Positions 36,723 to 45,910 of a DNA stretch of 64,000 nucleotides are shown here, in pieces; position 1 is the stretch's first letter; every line of letters begins with the position of its first letter. A program made the position numbers and the translations under genes. This DNA comes from Deinandra increscens subsp. villosa (taxonomy: Eukaryota > Streptophyta > Magnoliopsida > Asterales > Asteraceae): positions 33,373,962 through 33,437,961 of the forward strand of contig JBCNJP010000027.1 in the NCBI GenBank assembly GCA_039602395.1, written 5' to 3'. The notes under the pieces are model-generated. The model saw only the letters and a program-made list of their open reading frames with translations, searched no databases and was not told the DNA's origin.

Positions 36723-38264
36723 ATGGTAAGCTCCAAAATACTTTAATATGAAAGTGAAATTAAACATGATTTAGAAAGCTACTCAGGAGATAGCCTACAA
36801 ATTATGGTAGCTTATAACCAGGATTTCATAATTTCCTTTTTGTTTAAAAATAAGCAAGTTTATACCCATCTAACAATGTTAAAGGTCTGCAGTATCTACA
36901 AGATGTTATAATCCTGCATCATTTGATCATACTAATTGAAAACGAATCTAGTTTAAAGGTGAATACCACTTCTAACAAAATGCAAATACTTTATAGTAGT
37001 TAGATGAATATGAATCCATTTTGATATTGGCATGCTATCACTCGATCCGCTTTCAAGCCCCTGGATAGAAGTCTTTTATAATAAATCTAGTCCTTAATTG
37101 GAACATGATGAGTCTGTTTTTTCATGCCAACTACTAATTGATCTTGATTGTATTAGTTGTTGATGCTTATACATCATTTGACTTCTTTTAATCAAATTTG
37201 AATTACAGACAAAGAGGACAAAGAAGGCTGGTATTGTTGGAAAGTATGGTAAGCTTCGAATCTTTTCGTCTTTTTAAAAAATCATTGTGTTTTACAAAAC
37301 ATTTTCAGTTTGTTATGTTTGGCTTGCAATCTAGTATCTCAAAGAAATCTGCCTTAATGTCTTGTCATATTTTGTTTAGTTCTCTTAGTTGGACTGATGT
37401 CTGACTTATCTGACTTATCTTTATGTAATAAGGCTGTTGTATTTTAAATCTTTTTAACCTAATATGCAGAAAATGATATGTTTTTACTGTTATTCTTATG
37501 CTACAGATGTGGCGTAAAAGATAGATAGATATACACATAAACGTACATTATCTGAAAATTCCATGTGTCTCACTTAAATTGGGCATGCATCATCTTAATA
37601 AACACTGGGGATAAGATGTCATTAGACTATATAGAGTTCAAATGCTACATCAGCCTTATCTAAAGACCCTAATGACTTACTATTTTTGGGCAAATTTCTA
37701 TCGTCTTAAGGTACTCGTTATGGTGCTAGTTTGAGAAAGCAGATTAAGAAAATGGAGGTCAGCCAGCACAGCAAGTTTTTCTGTGAATTCTGTGGCAAGG
37801 TAATGTTACTCGTTTTTTTTTTTTTTTTTTTTTTGCATTCTTGAATAAAGTGTCCTGATTTCTCATCTAGTTTTCCCTGTTCTTTCCTTTGAACAACACA
37901 GTATGCAGTGAAGAGAAAGGCTGTTGGGATTTGGGGCTGTAAGGACTGCGGCAAAGTCAAAGCAGGCGGTGCATACACTTTGAAGTGACTATCCTTTTCT
38001 CTCTGTTGCTTTAAATATAAATAAATTTAAAACACTGAACAATGAAGTGTTGACGGGTCAGCCCTTTCCAACCTGTTTTGCATCGTATTAAACGTTACCT
38101 GATCTGACCCGCCACCACTTGACTATTTTGTGAACTCTAATAACATTTTCCGCACTTGTAATACAATTTACTTACGTTTTTCTTCTCATCTTTTCAACAG
38201 CACCGCAAGTGCTGTGACAGTGAGGAGCACAATTCGTCGGCTGAGGGAGCAGACCGAGAGCTAG
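36723..38264 (+). CDS. RPL37A: 60S ribosomal protein eL43 (L37a)
   Basis: Small zinc-ribbon protein of the cytosolic large ribosomal subunit. Exons: 36723-36725 (the ATG alone), 37209-37248, 37711-37799, 37902-37984 and 38201-38264, all GT/AG, closing exactly to 92 residues, the standard length. The sequence starts MTKRTKKAGIVGKYGTRYG and contains the four-cysteine zinc site CEFCGK ... CKDCGK and the C-terminal TASAVTVRSTIRRLREQ. It is nearly identical to other plant orthologues. An initiation codon isolated in its own exon is common in plant ribosomal protein genes. Degenerate copies of exon 3 lie downstream within the U5 array (39.3 and 39.95 kb). Confidence 0.97.
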
Positions 38265-38830
38265 GCGTGCATTTGTGTTGCTTTAACCTGGAACTGTTAG
38301 AATGAATTATCATATTTTCATGTCAAAGTTTCAAGTTTAGCCCTCCTGTATTAGTTGAATCAATGAGGAGTTACATGGAGACCAGCTGTAATTTTTTTTT
38401 TGTTGCAATATAAGTTGATGTTTAATTATATATTATTTAATTGGTTTGTCAAATAATTTGGTTGGTTAAGCTAATGATATATTTACTTATGATTAAATGT
38501 GTTTTATTGGTAAATTATAAAGATAAAGATAGAAGCTTACTTTGAATTCGCTTTCAATTCATTTAGCCTCCTATAAACAACTTATAGCATGTTTGGTTTT
38601 TCCAATTTTCTTTAATCCGACTTCTTTTTCATGTCTGATTCTTTTGCTTGTAACTGAACTCGTAGTAAGCCAACTGGTTTCTAGTTGGACCAGTCCGTCA
38701 AGTTTTCAAAACGTTGCTAAAAACCTTAAGACAAAGTTCCTTGATTCGACACAGACACATAATATAACTTAGTCCAACGCAAGTTTTGAAAATGGAAGAC
38801 CATTTGCTCCTAAGTGCGGGGTTGTAAGTT
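38265..38830. other. RPL37A 3' region and U5 copy 1 distal upstream sequence
   Basis: After the RPL37A 3' UTR, a segment at about 38675-38760 (GTTTCTAGTTGGACCAG ... AGTTCCTTGATTCGACA) is repeated upstream of U5 copy 2 and in weaker form upstream of copies 4 and 5, so the duplicated unit extends well beyond the core promoters. Confidence 0.6.
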
Positions 38831-38884
38831 ATCCCACATTGGCTGCTTGAAGGAACCAAAATGGGTGGAAGAAGTTATATAAAC
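38831..38884 (+). promoter_or_regulatory. Plant snRNA promoter, U5 copy 1
   Basis: The upstream sequence element ATCCCACATTG (38831-38841; consensus RTCCCACATCG) is followed after 34 bp by the TATA box TATATAAA (from 38876). This spacing is characteristic of RNA polymerase II-transcribed plant snRNA genes; polymerase III types are about 10 bp closer. Confidence 0.88.
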
Positions 38885-38908
38885 CAAGCAGCTAACTGTT
38901 ACAAAATC

Positions 38909-39035
38909 ACGCAGCCATGCAATGAACACAAAGCGAACTATTCTTTCGCCTTTTACTAAAGAATACCGTGTGTTCGTTGTATAAAATGGCATACGCCTAT
39001 TTTTTGAGAGTCCCTTCTAACCAAGGGCTCCAACC
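38909..39035 (+). ncRNA. U5: U5 snRNA gene, copy 1
   Basis: Spliceosomal U5 RNA, which holds both exons during splicing through loop I. The stem ATTCTTT/AAAGAAT encloses the invariant loop CGCCTTTTAC (38948-38957), with further pairing CGAAC/GTTCG. The Sm-binding site ATTTTTTGAG follows (about 38999), then a 3' hairpin AGTCCCTT/AAGGGCT. The start is placed at the A about 32 bp after the TATA box. A 3'-box-like CCAATCTTATTAGTTACAA follows the gene. Ends are approximate by a few bases. Judged functional. Confidence 0.92.
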
Positions 39036-39281
39036 AATCTTATTAGTTACAAAGATTTTGTCTGATTTTTGCCATTGCTGTTTCTCACAGATCAATGATA
39101 TTTTGATTTCTGAAACTACAGCTCTAATACTTCTTGATGTTTTGATTTCTGAACTTGCACAGCTCTAATACTCTCTACCTAAATTTATAATACTATTACT
39201 GCAGCATTAGCCCAAATTTACATACTCAATTGCCTTCGCAAAACTAGGGAAAATATGCCATTATAATATATATAGATTTAA

Positions 39282-39412
39282 TGTGGCATCAGGTTTATCT
39301 ACAGACCCTAATGACTTGCTACTTTCGGACACTTTCTACCGTTTTCAGGTACTCATGGCGCTAGTTTGAAAAAGCAAGTAATGAAAATAAAGGTGAGCCA
39401 GCACATCAAGTT
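39282..39412 (+). pseudogene. RPL37A exon 3 fragment between U5 copies 1 and 2
   Basis: The intron tail (CCCTAATGACTTGCTACTTT) and exon start (GGTACTCATGGCGCTAGTTT) closely match RPL37A intron 2/exon 3 (37660-37790). A six-base loss removes the codons for RY, and the similarity fades after GCCAGCACATCAAGTT. No flanking exons are present, so it cannot make protein. Confidence 0.85.
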
Positions 39413-39644
39413 AAATGCTACTTACTTAGTTTTTCATTCTTAAATCTAGTAAGAAGCCACTGAATGTTGGACTTTTTCGAGTTGTTCACATGGATCAGTC
39501 GGTCAAGTTTTCCAAAACATTGCAAAAAACCGAAAGACAAAGTTCCTTGATTCGACATAGGACTTGGTTCAATGCAAACATCTCAACATCGAGAGAGACC
39601 AGAAAATGGAAGACCACCTGCTCTAAAGTGCGGGGTTGCGCTTT

Positions 39645-39696
39645 ATCCCACATTGTCTGCTTGAAGGAACCACAATGGGTAGAAGATGATATAAAA
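39645..39696 (+). promoter_or_regulatory. Plant snRNA promoter, U5 copy 2
   Basis: USE ATCCCACATTG (39645-39655) and TATA box TATAAAAA (from 39690), 34 bp apart, as in the other copies. Confidence 0.88.
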
Positions 39697-39722
39697 ACCA
39701 AGCTGCTAGTTCTTTTATATTC

Positions 39723-39849
39723 ACGCAGCCATGCAATGAACACAAAGCGAACTATTCTTTCGCCTTTTACTAAAGAATACCGTGTGTTCGTTGTCTAAAA
39801 TGGCATACGCATATTTTTGGAGAGTCCCTTCTAAACAAGGGCTCCAACC
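39723..39849 (+). ncRNA. U5: U5 snRNA gene, copy 2
   Basis: It has all canonical elements: basal pairing GCCAT/ATGGC, stem ATTCTTT/AAAGAAT, loop CGCCTTTTAC, Sm site ATTTTTGGAG and 3' hairpin AGTCCCTT/AAGGGCT. It differs from copy 1 at only a few positions, including TTGTCTAAAA for TTGTATAAAA. The downstream 3' box is weaker (CCAATCATTTTAATTCAAAG). Judged functional. Confidence 0.92.
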
Positions 39850-39934
39850 AATCATTTTAATTCAAAGGTTTTATATGATTTTTTAATCTGTTTTTACTCA
39901 ATGACCTGTGTTGTTTTCATTTCTAAACTTGTCA

Positions 39935-40005
39935 GACATTTTCTACTGTTTCAGAACAGGATATGGTGATAGTGTAAGAAAGCACATCATGAAAATAGAC
40001 GGTAT
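39935..40005 (+). pseudogene. Second RPL37A exon 3 fragment, between U5 copies 2 and 3
   Basis: The tract TTTCTACTGTTTCAG is followed by AACAGGATATGGTGATAGTG and AAGAAAGCACATCATGAAAA, which align with RPL37A exon 3 (RYGASLRKQIKKME) and its acceptor site but carry an in-frame stop and several changes. It is more decayed than the copy at 39.3 kb, implying an older duplication. Confidence 0.75.
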
Positions 40006-40340
40006 AAATCAGATAATGCAATCAGAAAACTCCCACCAGTTTTGGTAAATTATGAGAAATGGCTTCAAGTCTTTAACTGATTTAATGCCAATCTGGCCGA
40101 GTTTCTACATCATGTATTCACCAGAAGATGGTGCTCATTGCAAAGTGGATGGCCAACTATTGCGGATTGATGACTGACTAAAGCTATTGTGGCTAAACAA
40201 GGAGACCCCAGCAATTGGTGTGTCAAATTGAGTTTTGAACCAATTTGTTAACTACAAAATCATAATCTTCTTGAGCCAAGATCAACCTGGTTTATGATGA
40301 TTTATTTGCTTCAAGTAAAGGGAGTGAGGGTTTGGAGTTT

Positions 40341-40393
40341 GTCCCACAAAGGCTACTTACAGAGAAACAAAACAGTGGATGTAAGTATATAAA
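40341..40393 (+). promoter_or_regulatory. Plant snRNA promoter, U5 copy 3
   Basis: USE GTCCCACAAAG (40341-40351) departs from the other copies at its 3' end; the TATA box TATATAAA (from 40386) is again 34 bp away. The altered USE may lower activity. Confidence 0.8.
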
Positions 40394-40418
40394 GCAAGCA
40401 TCTATGCCTCTAAAATTC

Positions 40419-40546
40419 ACGCAACCATTCAATGACCACAAAGCGAACTATTCTTTCGCCTTTTACTAAAGAATACCGTGTGTTCGTTGTATAAAATGGC
40501 ATACGGAGATTTTTGGAGAGTCCCTTTCTAAACAAGGGCTCCAACC
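40419..40546 (+). ncRNA. U5: U5 snRNA gene, copy 3
   Basis: Loop CGCCTTTTAC, stem ATTCTTT/AAAGAAT and Sm site ATTTTTGGAG are intact. The 5' end differs (ACGCAACCATTCAATGACCAC), costing one basal pair, and there is an extra T in the 3' hairpin loop (CCCTTTCTAAACAAGGG). A 3' box AGTTTAAA follows. Probably functional as a sequence variant. Confidence 0.88.
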
Positions 40547-41202
40547 AATTTATTAGTTTAAATTTTATATTTTAATTACAGTAAATGGTTTTCTTGACAG
40601 ACTAGAGCTAAATTTAAACAGTATGCATGTCTACATGTGAATTTCTTATCTTTTCAAACTGTAACACCAATAAAACACTTTTTGTGGGAGAATCGTACAA
40701 AAGCATATATTGTAAATGACAGTTTGTTCTGCGGTTTAGACTAATTTGTGGGTATGGTTACTTTCAATTAGTTTGGACTGCGATTTAGCATATGATTCGT
40801 TCTTTTCCCTTTCGCTTTAAAACTAGTTTGTTTTTCGAGTCTGGTTCCTTTCTTGTAACCAAACCCAGAAGATAATTGTTCTCCGGTTAGACCCGCTGAC
40901 CTTTCTAAACATATCTAAAAACCAGAAAACCAGAATACAAAAACTTCCTTGATCTGACAAAGTTCATAAGTAGTTTAATTATTTCCTTATAATCGAAATC
41001 TATTAGGGAAGCCACTCAAACCAAACAAACTTGACTGAGAACCGTAACTTACCCCAATGCAAAATCTCAACTTCGAAAGAGACCATAAAGTGGAAGACCA
41101 CTTGGATATAACACTAATCGTTAGCTCGTAGAAGATCTTCTTGAGTCTCGGTCGATATGGTTTATGATTGCTTCCAGTGGGAGGAGTGTTGGTTCGTGGT
41201 TT

Positions 41203-41255
41203 ATCCCACATTGGCTACTCCCAAGAAACTAAAGGGGTGGACAAAACTATATAAT
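41203..41255 (+). promoter_or_regulatory. Plant snRNA promoter, U5 copy 4
   Basis: USE ATCCCACATTG (41203-41213) and TATA box TATATAAT (from 41248), 34 bp apart. The promoter is intact even though the RNA body has diverged. Confidence 0.85.
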
Positions 41256-41280
41256 GCAAGGAACTAATATGATATAAATT

Positions 41281-41407
41281 ACGTAGCCATGCAATGAGCA
41301 CAAAGCGAACTATTCTTTCGTCTTTTACTAAAGAATACTGTGTGTTTGTTGTCTATAACGACATACGCTTATTCTTGGAGAGACCCTTCTAAACAAGGGC
41401 TCCAACC
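41281..41407 (+). ncRNA. U5: U5 snRNA copy 4, diverged, possible pseudogene
   Basis: The overall U5 structure is recognisable, but the invariant loop reads CGTCTTTTAC instead of CGCCTTTTAC. The Sm site is ATTCTTGGAG instead of ATTTTTGGAG, and the basal stem partner is ACGACAT instead of ATGGCAT. Changes at these near-invariant sites argue for a pseudogene despite an intact promoter and 3' box (AGTTTAAC). Expression of a variant cannot be excluded. Confidence 0.8.
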
Positions 41408-41887
41408 AATCTTTTTAGTTTAACATTAACATTTAATTCTTCTGAGGTGTTTTATTCAGTTATTGAGTCTGTATCTTTTTATAAATTACATTTGTAGAGT
41501 TGCTATTCAAAATTAGCCAAAAATAATATTTGTAGTTGTTAACCATATAAAATTGAAAAGTGTTCTATTAACGTTATACGTGTTTGTTGATCATGAACCT
41601 GTTTATTAGTGTGAAAGTACCATCCTTTACTTTTCTAATCCTCACTATATAAATAAAAACCAAGCTTAGAGACATCACATGATACCAGTATATTTTTTTT
41701 TTACTTGTAATCGAAAACTATTAAAAACTCATCAAAGGGAAACCAGACAAACTTGACTGAGAACTGTAACATAGCCCAAAACAATATGTCAACTTCGAAA
41801 GAGACCATAAAATGGAAGACTTCGTAGAAGATCTTGAGCCTTAGTCGACCTGGTTGATTTTCTTGCACGAAGAGGAGTTTGGGTTTT

Positions 41888-41940
41888 ATCCCACATTGGC
41901 CACCTACACCAAACGAAAGTGATGGAAGTAACTATATACA
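41888..41940 (+). promoter_or_regulatory. Plant snRNA promoter, U5 copy 5
   Basis: USE ATCCCACATTG (41888-41898) and TATA box TATATACA (from 41933), 34 bp apart. Confidence 0.87.
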
Positions 41941-41965
41941 ACAAGCAACTTTGTCATCTTAAATC

Positions 41966-42088
41966 ACGCAGCCATGCAATGAACACAAAGCGAACTATTT
42001 TTTCGCCTTTTACTAAAGAATACCGTGTGTTCGTTGTATAAAATGGCATACGCCTATTTTTGGAGAGTTCCTCGTATAAGGGCTCCAA
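41966..42088 (+). ncRNA. U5: U5 snRNA gene, copy 5
   Basis: Loop CGCCTTTTAC and Sm site ATTTTTGGAG are intact. The stem has a C-to-T change giving a wobble pair (ATTTTTT/AAAGAAT). The 3' hairpin is shortened and altered (AGTTCCTCGTATAAGGGCTCC) but can still fold with one wobble pair. A 3' box AGTTTTAA follows. Probably functional. Confidence 0.86.
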
Positions 42089-43822
42089 CCAATTCTTTTA
42101 GTTTTAACATTTTGCGGTACGGTCCAATACCTTTCAACACTAAGACATGTCAAAGTGAGAAATGGGTCGAGTATTGGGACAAAAACAACCATTTTATACT
42201 AAGATAATGCCAAAGTGGGAAATGTGTTGAGTAGTGGGTCAAAAAAGAAACCATTTTCTACTGAGGTAGATTGTTTTCCTTTGAAGCTTCAAGTATTTCA
42301 ATCAAGTTTGTCTGGTTTATTCGTAGAAGAAACTTCAAGAGGCTAGAGTCTTGGAGTATACCCTATAGTCCCTTTCCTTGACCTGGTTCCTTATTAAGTG
42401 TCCAACTTTCAAGAATTTGGAGTGTCCAACAAAATTTCTCAGTGGTACACTGCTCGGAAAATGACTTTTATCAACAAAATCTTTGGGGATGTATTACCAA
42501 GGAAACAAAAACAAAGACATCCAACGAAATCTTACTCAAAACAGTAGGTCTTAGAAAGAGTTGGATGATGGCAAAACCTTACTTTATTCAAGAGATAAAG
42601 AGTCTAGGGATAAAGAGTCTCCTCTCAGAAAAACGACATCTAAGAAAGTAATGAACAAGTAATCATACTAGAATTTCAATCTTCTAATAGCAGCATGTAA
42701 CATCAAGATACCTTTTGTTATTGCTTTATAATTCATATATAGCCTTCTTTCAACCGTTATTTGAAAGTAAGCATCTTCGTGCCGAAACTTGAGAACATTA
42801 GCATTATAATGGTGTTTTAAGATTTACACAAGTGATTATGAACTCTAGTCATGTTATCCTAAAAAGATTTAATGCCAATCTGATCTTTTTATGTGTAAAA
42901 AACCAAGCACTAAATTATGTCATCTTTAAAAGCAACATGTTTGACTTAACAAGGTCAAAATTAGATTAGTCATGCCGGTTCTCCAGGACTGCTTTAGTGT
43001 CCACTATAAACCACCTTAACTCTTCCCCACAACTGCTCAAAGATCCTGAACCGTTTTAATAAGTAGAACTCGTAATGGGCCACGCGTATCTGCGACCACA
43101 CATCCAGTATCCGACCCACATGCAAGTATCCACATGCAGAATCCCATGTGATCTGGATACACAAGTGTGCTGGACAAGACTTCTCAAAAGCCATATAAAG
43201 CCTGAGGCATCAAATAGATGGGACCAACAAGCAGGACCACAAGTGTTGGGCCCGCATACTGGACTAGCGGTTAGGACCCGCATAGATTTCAAACGCCGGT
43301 TAGAAAGCCATAAAGAAAAATTAGATACAAACATTAGATTCATAGAAGCCAAAGCCATACAACGCTAACTATGTCGATTTTTTTTTTCAAGTAAAGACAC
43401 AAACATGTACATTTTACATTTGAACAGAAGAGGCAAAGGACAAGAAAAAGGCCTCCTAACTCTCATGAATCTTGGTGGCTATGCAGCAGTATTATGCTGT
43501 AACGAGCCCCTTCCTCAAATATCCTTTCGATTTCATGTTACACTAGAAAAAGAAAAAAAAAGTGGCACTTTAGTGCCCTTTGAATACATAAACCTATTAG
43601 TGGCACCAACATATAATAACATATATAAAAACATATACTACTTTCTAGCCAGGAGAAAGAGGGGTACCATTTGCTCCTCAATCAGTACCTTCGATATTTT
43701 AAGCTGATTGCGGTTCCAGGTGGCACCGCCTCCTTGCTTCGCCAGCCATCATTTACCTCTAGAAAACCATTACCATTTAAAACACTATTTGTCCCACAAG
43801 AGGTCAAATAAACACAAGTGAA
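42089..43822. other. Intergenic, with a short direct duplication
   Basis: A segment around 42133-42180 (ACTAAGACATGTCAAAGTGA) is repeated in diverged form at 42199-42260. No protein-like frame was seen. The part from about 43390 to 43822 is probably the 3' UTR of the minus-strand MORN gene. Confidence 0.45.
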
Positions 43823-45910
43823 CTAGACTATGTCGAGTGGCAGATCATCATTGTCACCAGGCTGAGGCAATCGGTTTTGGACCGCCTTGACTGCCGCCAC
43901 GCGGGCTGCATTGGCAGCCCGGTTAGCTGCAGTCACAGCTCTATTCACCCTCTCTTCCACATCTGCTGCAGAAACTGCTTTCTCAGCTATCCGTCTCGCT
44001 TCCTGGAAAACATCCACACATTAGATTCATAAACCATAAGAGGCTAGTGATAAAGCCCATTAGAAAAAAAGTCAATACCAGAAAGAAATAGAACAAATAA
44101 AAGATGTGATAGCTTTTTAATTTAATTTACCTGGACAGCTTTAAGGACTTTGGCATGAGAAACGGAAGAAGACGATCCAGAAAGAAATGAATCTCGAGAG
44201 GTCAAGACAGTGAGAACCCCATTATCCCAGTGACCCGATTGAGTGTCACCGTTTCTGAAAGTATACATACCAAACCCTTGTCTTCTTCCTTCATGCCAAG
44301 CACCCTCATACCGATGCCCATTTGCAAAACGGTATACACCAAAACCATGCATTTTATCTGCAAAATATTCTCCAGCATATGTGTCCCCATTTCTGCATCA
44401 TGTAATCAATTAGCTCAGTGATATTATCATATATATCAATAGTGTAACCATGACAATAGCCAAATATGTAATCAGTACTTAAAAACCTAGTCATCACCAA
44501 ACCGCAACTTGCAAAGTTCTAGATGATGAACAAAACAAAAATGCATCAAGAATCATCATTCTCCTTCCACTCACCAAAAAGTACCATAACCAAAAAGTGA
44601 AAACACACTTATTGAATCTTTAAAATTCAAAAATTTTGTCAAGTATCAGCTACTGTGCAAGTAAAACATCATTAGCAAAATGAATCTCAAATGAACTAAA
44701 TTTGAACCATAAGTGATCAGCTAAACATATTAGTAGATCACTAAAAGTATAGATAGATTCTCATACCCTTCATACACTTGTTGAATCTTTAACATCCAAA
44801 ACATTAAGATTTACAGACATTCAATAAGTTTGGGTGCAAATTATACCTGAAACGATAATGGCCAAGTCCATGTTTGATACCTCCTCTGAATTCCCCAGAA
44901 TATTTGCTACCATCTTCACATGTATGAATCCCACATCCATGACACTGCCCCTTGAACCATTCTCCAGCATACATATCCCCTGTGTAAAATTTATAAACAC
45001 CATAGCCATGCCTCAATCCCTGCCTATATTGTCCCCTATATCGGCTGCCTTTAGCCCAGGTTTCAACACCATACCCATCATACTTCTGGTCAACCCAGTC
45101 ACCTTCATACCTCCCATTCAAGTTGTAGTAATATACCCCACTTCCAGAACACTTTCCTTTATAAAACTCACCCTCATAAACATCTCCATTACTGTATACC
45201 TTCACCAAGAATCCTGAATTTGTATTCTCCTCAAATCTGGCCTTTGACCCAATTGACCAAACAACTGGTGGGTGTGATTCTGATGCATTATGATCTGACT
45301 TATAAAGCTTCAGATTTGGAAAATTTCGGGCGACAAATAACCGGATTGAAGGGAGATTAGTGGCATGAAGACTAGTTAGGTTAAATGAAGATAAAAGAAA
45401 GCTACAGAAAGCAATAACAAAGAGTATATAAAGATAAAAAGATCGGTAGCTCAAAGAAAAGTAATAAACTGAAGGCAAAAAGAGGAAGATTAGAACCCTG
45501 AAAGGAACTTTAATCCAGAACAGTTTAACATGACTAAACTTGAACAGTTTTAGAGCAATTGTTTTAGTCGCTAAAAGGGCTTCTGAAGATGAACAGCAAA
45601 TTAGGGATTTTTTATGGGAGTTTCTCCGGGGGTGGTTGTACGGATGATGATGGTGGTGATTTGGTGAGGTTTTCAGTTGAGGACTCATAACCACCGGTCG
45701 TTTTTGAGGATTTGAAAGAAGGGTTTCCTTGAAATTAGGTAATTGTTCATTACAATTTCTTGGTGGTAACTGGATTTGAAGATGAGGGAATCTTGATACG
45801 TATTTAGAGTTGAAAACAGAGTTTTTCTGTGATTGAAACTGTGGGGATTTTGAATCGGAAGAGCTCGGTTGTTCTTCTCCGATCTGAAGGCCGGTTTTCT
45901 TCTGACGCAT
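43823..45910 (-). CDS. Membrane-anchored MORN-repeat protein
   Basis: Plant protein of the MORN-repeat group often annotated by similarity to SET7/9; MORN repeats bind membranes or act as scaffolds, but the function of this group is not firmly known. Minus-strand exons 44847-45910, 44131-44392 and 43823-44002 close in phase to 501 residues. The N-terminus (1-110) is Ser/Pro/Gln-rich with a His run. Two hydrophobic segments (about 136-153 and 157-175) predict membrane anchoring. Seven MORN repeats plus a partial eighth run from about 239 to 413 (for example NGDVYEGEFYKGKCSGSGVY, GSRYRGQYRQGLRHGYGVY, NGHRYEGAWHEGRRQGFGMY). An Ala/Arg-rich helix (EARRIAEKAVSAADVEERVN) follows and the protein ends in an acidic DNDDLPLDIV. 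The kinase domain that accompanies MORN repeats in plant PIP5Ks is absent. Confidence 0.92.

Noticed and set aside
43405..43707. 100-codon + strand frame
   Set aside because: Antisense to the probable 3' UTR of the MORN gene; no protein-like pattern.
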